Part shown: one piece after another, positions 1-5,324 of the stretch
How positions within the stretch are numbered: position 1 is the stretch's first letter
Layout of the letters: every line of letters starts with the position of its first letter
NCBI GenBank assembly: GCA_050015895.1
Contig: JBEKAN010000120.1
Coordinates: forward strand, 1-11,278
Source of the DNA: JBEKOF01 sp050015895
GTDB taxonomy: Bacteria > Verrucomicrobiota > Verrucomicrobiia > Limisphaerales > Palsa-1400
Length of the DNA stretch: 11,278 nucleotides
Direction of reading: 5' to 3'
The notes under the pieces: model-generated
Seen by the model: only the letters and a program-made list of their open reading frames with translations
What the model was told of the DNA's origin: nothing
Databases searched by the model: none
Translations under genes and position numbers: made by a program

Positions 1-122
1 AGATGCGCCCCTGTTGGCTCAATATGCCAATTCCCTCGCCCCGCGCAGCGGGGAGAGGGTCAGGGAGAGGGGTTCGTTCAATCCCGTGGTGGGTAGTGCC
101 GAGATGCGCCCCTGTTGGCTCA
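1..122. repeat. 21-bp direct repeat pair (1-21 and 102-122)
   Basis: The segment beginning AGATGCGCCCCTGTTGGCTC occurs at 1-21 and again, without mismatch, at 102-122, with 80 bp between the copies. The first copy starts at the window edge, so the repeat may be longer. After the second copy the sequences differ, although both continue with a similar AAT...CAAT...CCCTC pattern. The 80-bp interval contains the hairpin at 33-59. Confidence 0.8.
33..59. repeat. Strong hairpin of the CCCTC(N)CCCCGC dispersed family
   Basis: Arms 33-44 and 48-59 pair at 11 of 12 positions around a GCA loop; the only mismatch is G38/A54. It is followed by a further GGGAGAGGGG stretch. A degenerate relative lies at 8354-8396 (CTCTCTCTCCGC ... 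GGCAGAGAGC ... GGAGAGAGGGG), so this is a dispersed repeat. There is no T-run after it, so I do not call it a terminator. Confidence 0.6.
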
Positions 123-182
123 TCGAGGCTCTCGGTGGAATAGTCAATGCCCTCCCTCAACGCCTCGCCAGCGCCTGTTCTT

Positions 183-293
183 CAATCCCAAAGGGATTGG
201 ATCGCTTAGCCAATCAACGGGGTTGGCCCGATTGCGAGAGGGCCTACCCTTATATGTTGCCCCATCCATGTTCCTCAACCCTGAAGGGGTTGA
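183..293. repeat. Element bounded by two related palindromes
   Basis: The left palindrome is CAATCCC-AAA-GGGATTG (183-199, perfect 7-bp stem). The right one is TCAACCC-TGAAG-GGGTTGA (275-293, perfect 7-bp stem). They have the same design and sit about 75 bp apart, with a GC-rich interval that includes GTTGGCCCGATTGCGAG. From memory, similar paired palindromes recur between genes in Verrucomicrobiota and Planctomycetota, but I cannot test that here. No transposase accompanies them. Confidence 0.5.
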
Positions 294-478
294 ATATCAA
301 AGACTTATGAATAATGCGGAATTCTCCCAGGGTTGTGTTTCTCTGCTTTCTCACCGGGGGGATCTCCTGGCGCCTCCCTGGCCCGCCGATTCGAAACCGG
401 AGCCACAGACTAAGCCCCCGGTTCGCCCGTCTGCCCCTCACCCCGAAAAAAAAATCTGCATTTCGCAACATTATCAGC

Positions 479-502
479 TTGACATTTGTTCGCAAGTATG
501 AT
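479..502 (+). promoter_or_regulatory. Possible promoter elements upstream of the 589 gene
   Basis: A perfect TTGACA (479-484) and a near-consensus TATGAT (497-502) lie about 90 bp before the start codon. They are only 12 bp apart, where a sigma-70 promoter needs about 17, so they cannot be a standard pair as they stand. Either one hexamer is fortuitous or the segment is a different kind of regulatory site. Confidence 0.25.
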
Positions 503-576
503 TCACTACCCACAGTCAGAAGTAAACCGCCCGTCGGCGGACCGCTGGCGCGGGATCCGCGGGGCGGACAAAACAG

Positions 577-583
577 AAGGAGG
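577..583 (+). promoter_or_regulatory. Ribosome binding site for the 589 gene
   Basis: AAGGAGG lies 5 nt before the ATG at 589. It is the strongest Shine-Dalgarno sequence in the window and fixes the start of the gene. Confidence 0.85.
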
Positions 584-588
584 ACACT

Positions 589-1743
589 ATGAGAAATGGC
601 AAAATTGCAAAACTCCCACGCGACGTCAGGGAGGATCTGAACCTGCGGATGGATAATGGCGAGGATGGCCGGACGCTTCTGGAATGGCTCAACAGCCTTT
701 CCGAAGTTCAGGAAACGCTCCAAGCCGACTTTGCCGGCGTCCCCATCAGCAGGCAGAACCTCTGCGAGTGGCGTCTGGGCGGCTTCCGCGAATGGCAAAT
801 CCAGCAGGATTTCGTCGGCCACGCCTTTCAACTCTCCGAAAACGCCAGCGATATGGCCGAAGTCGTGGATTCCGCCGCGCTTCCCGGCCACCTGGTCGCC
901 GCTCTGGCCGCCCGCTACGCCGCCCTTCTCAACACTTGGGACGGCGGGGCCGACCCCAAATTCGAGCAGAAACTCCGCCCTCTGCGCGCCCTGGCCCAGG
1001 ACATCTCCCTGATAGAGAAAACCATGCAACGTGCCCGCCATCAGAAAAACGAGTACCTTCAACAATTGGAGGACGAAACCCAGCGCGCCGTGGCTGCGGT
1101 CAAGGCAGAGGCCCTGACCCCCTTCTGGGCCGCCCTTCACAGAAACAGCCTCACCCGGCGTCTTGCCGGCGGCAACAAGGGCAAGAAGGCCGACAAGGCC
1201 AAACGGTTGGAGCAGGCCCAAAAAATTGCCACCTTCATGACCTCCATCATGTATGACCTGCCCGTGACCGAAAAACCCAAAGAGAAACCAGTGCCCTCCG
1301 TGCCTTCCCAGTCCGCCGTGCCGGAACCGAAGCTCGGTAGGGCGAGGCTCCTGCCGAGCCATTCCGCGGCTCTCCAGTCCGCCGTGGCGGAACCAAAGCT
1401 CGGTAGGGCGAGGCTCCGGCCGAGCCATTCCGCGGCTCTCCAGTCCGTCGTGCCGGAACCGAAGCTCGGTAGGGCGAGGCTCCTGCCGAGCCATTCCCCA
1501 GCTTCCCCGTCCGCCGTGCCGGAACCGAAGCTCGGTAGGGCGAGGCTCCTGCCGAGCCATTCCGCGGCTCTCCAGTCCGCCGTGCCGGAACCGAAGCTCG
1601 GTAGGGCGAGGCTCCTGCCGAGCCATTCCGCAGCTTCCCCGTCCGCCGTGGCGGAACCGAAGGCGGAACCGGACGCGCAAGCCGATCCAGAGCCTCCCCG
1701 TCAAACCCAGTCAAACCCAGTCAAACCAGAAACGGAGCTTTGA
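589..1743 (+). CDS. Uncharacterised Verrucomicrobiota paralogous-family protein with HTH-like N-terminus and repeat-expanded tail
   Basis: The protein is 384 aa and its start is fixed by AAGGAGG 5 nt upstream. The N-terminus (MRNGKIAKLPRDVREDLNLR, then EWLNSL near residue 32 and the QNLCEWRLGGFREWQ segment at 56-70) matches a family I recall as present in many copies in Verrucomicrobiota genomes. The layout resembles a two-part helix-turn-helix like that of phage Mu gp27/DUF3486 proteins, so DNA binding is an inference; the role is unknown. Residues 95-220 are helical and charged, with a probable coiled coil around 140-175 and a basic stretch GNKGKKADKAKR. From residue 242 the protein is five 22-residue repeats plus a partial sixth, each with EPKLGRARLxPSHS, then an acidic and Q/P-rich end. 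The core looks intact; the tail looks like repeat DNA captured in frame. Confidence 0.8.
   Translation: MRNGKIAKLPRDVREDLNLRMDNGEDGRTLLEWLNSLSEVQETLQADFAGVPISRQNLCEWRLGGFREWQIQQDFVGHAFQLSENASDMAEVVDSAALPGHLVAALAARYAALLNTWDGGADPKFEQKLRPLRALAQDISLIEKTMQRARHQKNEYLQQLEDETQRAVAAVKAEALTPFWAALHRNSLTRRLAGGNKGKKADKAKRLEQAQKIATFMTSIMYDLPVTEKPKEKPVPSVPSQSAVPEPKLGRARLLPSHSAALQSAVAEPKLGRARLRPSHSAALQSVVPEPKLGRARLLPSHSPASPSAVPEPKLGRARLLPSHSAALQSAVPEPKLGRARLLPSHSAASPSAVAEPKAEPDAQADPEPPRQTQSNPVKPETEL
1312..1662 (+). repeat. 66-bp tandem repeat array with internal hairpins, inside the coding region
   Basis: Five full units start at 1312, 1378, 1444, 1510 and 1576, followed by a 21-bp partial unit at 1642-1662. 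The unit length is a multiple of three, so the reading frame is kept. In unit 1, arms 1332-1340 (GCTCGGTAG) and 1351-1359 (CTGCCGAGC) form a 9-bp stem with one T/G wobble around a 10-nt loop. Unit 2 carries a change in the right arm (CGGCCGAGC). Unit endings alternate between GCGGCTCTCCAG and an [C/A]AGCTTCCCCG form, which suggests expansion by higher-order duplication. Confidence 0.9.
1701..1728 (+). repeat. 10-bp microrepeat near the 3' end of the 589 gene
   Basis: TCAAACCCAG occurs twice in tandem (1701-1720) and is followed by a third copy with one base missing (TCAAACCAG, from 1721). The period of ten is not a multiple of three, so each copy is read in a different frame (Q-T-Q, S-N-P, V-K-P). 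Confidence 0.7.
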
Positions 1744-1800
1744 CGCCAAGAAGATCTGTACTGCAATATGCCAATATCACTCATTCTCGCGAGGATTTCG

Positions 1801-1864
1801 CACCACGGATTTCGGTATGGGAAACCCCGTCTCTTCTTATCCGTGTCATCCGTGAAATCCGTTC
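1801..1864. repeat. CACGGATTT inverted and direct repeat block
   Basis: CACGGATTTC (1804-1813) and GTGAAATCCGTTC (from 1853) are in inverted orientation, and CGTGTCATCCGTGAAATCCG carries an internal ATCCGTG/ATCCG repeat. This resembles the CACGGATTTCACGGATGACACGGAT type of dispersed repeat that I recall from Verrucomicrobiota and Planctomycetota. Confidence 0.5.
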
Positions 1865-2013
1865 GCACCTCTGGTGCGCTTCCCCCTATTGTGCTGACTG
1901 TTGAGTTTCTTTGGTTGCGGCTTGCCGCCGTGTCTTCCTTTGCGGCAATAATTCTGCTGGAACTGCATGACACCACCCAATTCCAGTGCGCGGTTATGAC
2001 TTGTGGACGTACT

Positions 2014-2067
2014 ATGCCCAAGCCCACCTCGCCACCTGATTGGGAACTGGTCCTGTCCGAGCTTCCA
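2014..2067 (+). pseudogene. Possible 5' stump of a gene cut off by a palindromic repeat
   Basis: From an ATG at 2014 the frame reads MPKPTSPPDWELVLSELP and then runs into the hairpin at 2068. The PPDWELVLS stretch reads like the real start of a protein; it faintly recalls the N-terminus of AbiEii-type nucleotidyltransferases, but that is only an impression. No good ribosome binding site is visible and the frame after 2068 is repeat DNA. Confidence 0.2.
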
Positions 2068-2112
2068 GCGCCAACGGCGCGTCTCCATACCAGCCCAGGC
2101 CACCGGCCTGGG
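2068..2112. repeat. Paired hairpins GCGCC-AAC-GGCGC and CCCAGGCC-ACC-GGCCTGGG
   Basis: The first hairpin is 2068-2080 with a 5-bp stem. The second is 2094-2112 with a perfect 8-bp stem. Their order and the short spacer look like one composite dispersed repeat of a kind I recall from Verrucomicrobiota intergenic DNA. There is no T-run, so a terminator role is not supported. Confidence 0.6.
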
Positions 2113-2274
2113 TATCCATGCCTAAAAAACACCCAAGCCCTGAATGGGCGGCCCAAAATCTCGCCCGATCGTTCGCCCATGCGGGGGAATGCGCCTTGCC
2201 CAACGACGAATCCGCATTGCAGCAATAAAAAGTCTTGCTCCGACCCCGGTCAAATGTCAGAGTAGTTCAGTCAG

Positions 2275-4095
2275 ATGAAAACATCTCGGATCATGTTCCT
2301 GGTGATGTTCGGCTTTCTGGCGCAGCAGGTCTGCTGGGCCGGCTCGCCCCTGGGCAAAGTAGTGTGGTGGGGGGCCGGGGGGATGGAATTTGATCGGCAA
2401 ATTGCTGGGTTCGAACATACGAATGGCGTGATCGAAAGCCACCACCAGATTTTGACTAACGTTGTTGGCCTCTGTCCAGAAGGGGGTATGGTCCTGCAAA
2501 GTGACGGCACGCCCTTCAATTTGGGCTATCTGTATGATGTGGTTGCTCCCGGGATCAACAATGCGGCCATTATCACTGCGTCTGATGTTCCGGCCGGTTT
2601 GAGCAATGTGGTTTCCATTGCTCTGGAAGGGGAATCCTATTGGGCGATGAAACAGGATGGCACAGTGACTCAGTGGGGGAATGACAAGGACGACGCGAAT
2701 ATCGTGGCCAAATTGCGCAACGTCAAAGCGATAGCCTCGGCGGGCTACTCAAATTTTCTGGCGCTGCGAAATGATGGGACCGTGCTCGGCTTCCGCTTGA
2801 CTGCCGGAAAGACCAATGACCCGGCAACGGAAACTGTGATTCGCCAGGTGAAAGTCGGCGGGCAAGTCTTGAGCAATGTTCTCGCATTGGCTTCCGTGGG
2901 CGTCAGCCCGTTGGTCCTCAAAAGCGACGGCACGGTCCTGGCATTGGGATGCCAGACTCCGGGGATGCTTCCACGGCAGCCGCAATACCGTGTTGTGGGG
3001 AATACGTACTTTTTTGATTTCGGAGGCGAATTCTCGCAAGTGCCTTACCAATACACCTCGGCGGATCCAGTCATGGCCGGTGGGAAGCCTCTGACCCAGG
3101 TGGCCGCCATCGCCAGCACCGTCAGCCATAGTCTCGCGCTGAAGGGAGACGGCACCGTGGTCTCGTTCGGCGAGAACGCGACGAACGTCGCGCCAGTGCC
3201 GCAGGGACTCAGTAATGTGGTTGCGATTGCGGTGGATGAAACGTTCAGCCTGGCGCTAAAAAGCGACGGGACCGTTGTGGCTTGGGGCGACAATTCCATG
3301 GGCCAAACCAATGTTCCCGCGGGCTTGAGCAACGTGGTGGCAATTTCGGCCGGAATGGGCAATAGCGGAGTGGCTATGGCGCTCACGACGGCCAACTTGC
3401 CCTCCAGCGTTTACAGGCGGCCTCGCGGACAATTGGAGGAGATGGCGGAAGTATCAGACCTGGTTTTCAAGGGACTGGTTCTTTCCACAGGACCGAGGAC
3501 GAATGGAGGAATAGGTTTCTTCGATATGCGGGTGAATGAGACCAAGCTCAAAGTGATCTCTGTCCTAAAAGGAACCGCCGCGAGCAACATCATTGCATTC
3601 CAACACTTCACCACCCCGTATCAGGGAGGTTGGAGTGGGCCAGGGGGCCCGCCGGCTCACTATGTCTTACAAGTGGGACAGCCTTGCCTCATTTTTGCGG
3701 CGAGTTTGGACAAACCGGATGACGACTACAATCCGCCCCCTAAAGTGAAGCACCCGTCAGATGAACTTCGAGAAATAGTCGGAGTAGATGACAACATGTT
3801 CGGTGGTAGCATCATACACACTCTGGACGCTCGGCCATTGGACGGGCTTACGATCAAAGACGCCTACTGGCTTGAGCTGAATTTGCTCCTCAACGACCCG
3901 AATCCAACCAATGTGCTTTACGCCATAGCCAAGCTGGACTTTATGAGCTTCCGTGGCGCGAGCGATGACAGATGGTGGCACTCTGATGTTTTCAAACGCA
4001 CGGACGTTTTGAACGCATTGCGGCCCCTGGTCACAAACAAGAATGAGGAAGTCGCCAGACGGGCTAAAAGTATTGTTGACACAGATTCCAAGTGA
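2275..4095 (+). CDS. Secreted RCC1/BNR-repeat protein with a C-terminal extension
   Basis: The product is 606 aa. Residues 1-23 are a clear signal peptide (KTSR, a hydrophobic MFLVMFGFLA core, then a CWAG cleavage region), so the protein is exported. Residues 70-370 hold six copies of the RCC1-type motif LxxDGTVxxWG (near residues 74, 124, 163, 215, 289 and 328), most followed by a VPxGLSNVVAIA strand; this predicts a beta-propeller-like fold. Residues 385-480 change character: VSDLVFKGLVLS, then VISVLKGTAASNIIAF, then VGQPCLIFAASL, a pattern I associate with TIMP/netrin-like OB folds (tentative). Residues 530-606 look helical and HEAT-like. The ligand is unknown. The ATG at 2275 is chosen for the signal peptide; the ribosome binding site is weak. 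A surface or envelope binding role is an inference. Confidence 0.85.
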   Translation: MKTSRIMFLVMFGFLAQQVCWAGSPLGKVVWWGAGGMEFDRQIAGFEHTNGVIESHHQILTNVVGLCPEGGMVLQSDGTPFNLGYLYDVVAPGINNAAIITASDVPAGLSNVVSIALEGESYWAMKQDGTVTQWGNDKDDANIVAKLRNVKAIASAGYSNFLALRNDGTVLGFRLTAGKTNDPATETVIRQVKVGGQVLSNVLALASVGVSPLVLKSDGTVLALGCQTPGMLPRQPQYRVVGNTYFFDFGGEFSQVPYQYTSADPVMAGGKPLTQVAAIASTVSHSLALKGDGTVVSFGENATNVAPVPQGLSNVVAIAVDETFSLALKSDGTVVAWGDNSMGQTNVPAGLSNVVAISAGMGNSGVAMALTTANLPSSVYRRPRGQLEEMAEVSDLVFKGLVLSTGPRTNGGIGFFDMRVNETKLKVISVLKGTAASNIIAFQHFTTPYQGGWSGPGGPPAHYVLQVGQPCLIFAASLDKPDDDYNPPPKVKHPSDELREIVGVDDNMFGGSIIHTLDARPLDGLTIKDAYWLELNLLLNDPNPTNVLYAIAKLDFMSFRGASDDRWWHSDVFKRTDVLNALRPLVTNKNEEVARRAKSIVDTDSK

Positions 4096-4133
4096 AAGCC
4101 GGGCGGTGCTGCATGATCGCGGGGGCCGGATGG

Positions 4134-4210
4134 GAAGTGTCTAAATAAGTCTTGACTCGCGCGCCCGTTTGAGCGCCTCTGCCATGGCGGGGATTGCTTT
4201 TGGAGAAAGC
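4134..4210 (-). pseudogene. Relic of a second vapB-vapC junction
   Basis: This 77-bp block aligns without gaps to 4999-5075, the vapB end and vapC start of the intact module, with 62 of 77 bases identical by hand count. In the vapB frame it reads LSPKAIPAMAEALKRARE and then SRLI-stop, against LSAKPIPGVAEMLTRSRR-stop in the intact gene. In the vapC frame it reads VKTYLDTS, against VKTYFDTS. The toxin start is GTC here instead of GTG. After about eight vapC codons all similarity ends, and on the vapB side it ends near 4211, next to the DUF4926 stop codon. Neither gene can be functional. Confidence 0.75.
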
Positions 4211-4226
4211 AAGTGGAAAAGGAGGA

Positions 4227-4460
4227 TCAAACCGCCTGCAACTCCCGCGCATGGGCGACATCCCGGCGGGAGACTGGACGGAGCGTGCTCCGCTCCACCG
4301 TGGCCACCGTCAAGGTGCGCCCGTCAAGCGTGGTGAACTCCACTTCGTAAGCCACCCCGGCCTTGTGGATGTGGACCACCGTGCCGACATCGCCCGTCTT
4401 GAGCTTCTCGCCGGGCAAGTCCGATGTCAACACAACGCAATCATGTTCGTTGATCTTCAT
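4227..4460 (-). CDS. DUF4926 family protein, probable antitoxin-like partner
   Basis: The product is 77 aa starting MKINEHDCVVLTSDL. GGAGGA at 4464-4469 (complement) sits 3-4 nt before the ATG at 4460 and fixes this start over an in-frame ATG 33 codons upstream. Residues 5-50 carry the pattern I know from DUF4926: a DxVVL strand, LxxGDVGTVVHI and the YEVEFTTLDGRT stretch, which predicts a small SH3-like beta barrel. Members of this family often sit next to small toxin-like genes. Here the stop codon of a truncated upstream frame overlaps this ATG as ATGA, supporting a former two-gene operon. The basic tail RPVSRRDVAHAREL could contact a partner. The biochemical role is unproven. Confidence 0.75.
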   Translation of the reverse strand: MKINEHDCVVLTSDLPGEKLKTGDVGTVVHIHKAGVAYEVEFTTLDGRTLTVATVERSTLRPVSRRDVAHARELQAV

Positions 4461-4588
4461 TCGTCCTCCAAAGAATACGCGGTAATCAAGCGGGGCGCAA
4501 CCTCTCCGTGATCCCATTGCCAGACGGAGCGCGCACGCGAGGTGCGATGGAATTTGCAAGTCGCATCTTGCGCAGTTTCAGGGAGGAG
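4457..4588 (-). pseudogene. Orphan C-terminal tail of a probable toxin overlapping DUF4926
   Basis: On the complement a frame open from 4588 to the TGA at 4457-4459 ends in WQWDHGEVAPRLITAYSLED and one further E. The TGA overlaps the DUF4926 ATG (ATGA), the usual sign of translational coupling. The frame has no start codon: a TAA at 4589-4591 closes it, and its upstream end runs into the tail of vapC. The ending resembles the last strand of DUF6883 or BECR-type nuclease domains, where a PRLxTAY motif precedes the C-terminus; that family call is tentative. I read this as what is left after the body of the gene was replaced. Confidence 0.5.
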
Positions 4589-5021
4589 TTAGCGCCTGGA
4601 GGCCCTCTGCCAGGGCCAAGGCAAGCTGATCCTGATCGAAGGTCACTAAGGCCACCATCTCTGAGGCCAGAGCGACAGCCAGATGCCACAAATCGAGTGA
4701 GCGACACGTCATCGTCCATCCCCGCCTCTCTGCCACCAATTCGGCCTGCCGCAATGATTTGGTCCATTCTATTGGTTCGTGCAACAGCGTTCCGTCATCC
4801 AAGTCCTCCTCGATGTGCCGCAAGATTTGACGGGCGTCCTCCTGGCCGATCAAGCGACTGTGGGCGCACTGGCGGACGGTGGTGCGCAATTCCAGGCGAT
4901 GCAAAGGAGTAAACAGAATGGGTTCGGGGCCGCTGCGCTCACGGTGACGCAAAGCCGCGGCCGTGTGGTCATTGGGAACGTAAAGGGCGACTAGATACGA
5001 AGTGTCGAAATAAGTCTTCAC
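4578..5021 (-). CDS. vapC: VapC-family PIN-domain toxin ribonuclease
   Basis: The product is 147 aa with a GTG start at 5021, read VKTYFDTSYLVALYV. This start is preferred because it gives the canonical PIN N-terminus and overlaps the vapB stop as GTGA; the frame stays open further upstream but that part lies inside vapB. Expected acidic residues for metal-dependent RNA cleavage are present: D6 in the first strand, E44 in HRLELRT, D110 in SLDLWHLAVAL, and D129/D131 in VTFDQDQ. The length is typical of VapC. The pair forms a type II toxin-antitoxin operon in the cytoplasm, and the toxin is expected to be held inactive by the protein encoded just upstream. It appears intact. Confidence 0.88.
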   Translation of the reverse strand: MKTYFDTSYLVALYVPNDHTAAALRHRERSGPEPILFTPLHRLELRTTVRQCAHSRLIGQEDARQILRHIEEDLDDGTLLHEPIEWTKSLRQAELVAERRGWTMTCRSLDLWHLAVALASEMVALVTFDQDQLALALAEGLQALTPP

Positions 5022-5251
5022 CGGCGCGACCGCGTGAGCATTTCTGCCACGCCGGGGATTGGTTTTGCCGAAAGCCGGTTGAGCCTGGCTCTGAAGAGAG
5101 CGGCGGATTTGCCCACTCTCCGTCTGACCGGCGGCCCGAGCTTGATCCACGGTTTTCCGGCATCGGTTACGAGCACGACCTGACCGCCATGAGCCAAATC
5201 GCCGAGTGCTTCAAACGTCCGGACCGCTTGTCGTTTTGTCACTGTCTTCAT
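5018..5251 (-). CDS. vapB: Phd/YefM-like antitoxin of the VapBC pair
   Basis: The product is 77 aa starting MKTVTKRQAVRTFEAL. An in-frame ATG 14 codons upstream (5293) exists, but the leader it would add (GLLFGAPYGIVLR) is unlike the family, so 5251 is preferred. Residues 1-45 follow the Phd/YefM plan: a short helix after TKRQAVRTF, then GGQVVLVTDAGKPWIKLGPP, the usual DNA-binding and dimerising domain. Residues 46-77 are basic and helical (RRRVGKSAALFRARL) and should wrap the toxin. The stop overlaps the vapC start by GTGA. The gene starts 73 bp beyond the rhamnosidase stop codon on the same strand. A palindrome near the start (5264-5273) is a candidate autoregulatory operator. Confidence 0.82.
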   Translation of the reverse strand: MKTVTKRQAVRTFEALGDLAHGGQVVLVTDAGKPWIKLGPPVRRRVGKSAALFRARLNRLSAKPIPGVAEMLTRSRR

Positions 5252-5256
5252 ACGCA

Positions 5257-5285
5257 AAACTATTCCGTACGGAGCGCCAAAGAGC
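5257..5285 (-). promoter_or_regulatory. Candidate vapBC promoter and operator
   Basis: On the complement, TTGCTC (-35-like) is followed after 17 bp by AATAGT (-10-like), and the perfect palindrome TCCGTACGGA (5264-5273) sits at the end of the spacer and reaches the -10. Each hexamer matches the sigma-70 consensus at four of six positions. A start about seven bases downstream of AATAGT would put the RNA 5' end next to the vapB ATG, so the message might be leaderless, in keeping with the lack of a Shine-Dalgarno sequence. Repression by the VapBC complex at such a palindrome is typical of the family. Confidence 0.35.
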
Positions 5286-5324
5286 AAACCCATTTTGACG
5301 CATATTCTGAGGCAAGCTTTGCAA

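Larger units (their letters stand above)
1..588. other. Repeat-rich intergenic region upstream of the first gene
   Basis: I see no credible protein gene here. The short open frames lack ribosome binding sites and their translations are rich in R, P and S, as expected of non-coding GC-rich DNA. The region holds a 21-bp direct repeat (1-21 and 102-122), a strong hairpin (33-59), two palindromes of similar design (183-199 and 275-293), a run of nine A (446-454), and the leader of the downstream gene with two small hairpins just before its ribosome binding site (527-540, stem CCGCC/GGCGG; 549-561, stem CGCGG/CCGCG). Confidence 0.7.
1744..2274. other. Non-coding mosaic of dispersed repeats
   Basis: An open frame of 165 codons crosses this stretch (1768-2265, +), but its composition and the repeats it runs through argue against a gene. 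The segment at 1801-1863 is built from CACGGATTTC-like and TGTCATCCGTGAAATCCG-like blocks in both orientations, a pattern I recall as a common intergenic repeat in this phylum. The region 2068-2112 holds two hairpins. No ribosome binding site of note precedes the next gene at 2275. Confidence 0.6.

Noticed and set aside
380..420. tRNA-like T-loop (GGTTTCGAATC on the minus strand)
   Set aside because: No acceptor stem, D-arm or anticodon arm could be folded around it.
1312..1662. CRISPR array
   Set aside because: The repeats are contiguous 66-bp tandem units with no spacers, and they lie in frame within a gene.
250..1704. 484-codon open frame on the minus strand
   Set aside because: It is antisense to the 589 gene, which has a strong ribosome binding site and a recognised N-terminus. 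The frame is open mainly because the 66-bp array is repeated, and its product is a string of RFRHGG and RPTEL repeats.
2094..2112. Rho-independent terminator after the 589 gene
   Set aside because: The stem is strong but no T-run follows on either strand, and it lies about 350 bp beyond the stop.
1768..2265. 165-codon plus-strand frame
   Set aside because: It runs through dispersed repeats and hairpins and has no convincing ribosome binding site. Only the 18 codons from 2014 look protein-like.
4486..4767. 93-codon minus-strand frame overlapping vapC
   Set aside because: It is in a different frame from the PIN-domain protein and shows no domain of its own.
4578..5150. 190-residue version of VapC from an upstream ATG
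   Set aside because: The first 43 residues are vapB read in another frame. The GTG at 5021 gives the usual PIN N-terminus and overlaps the vapB stop codon.
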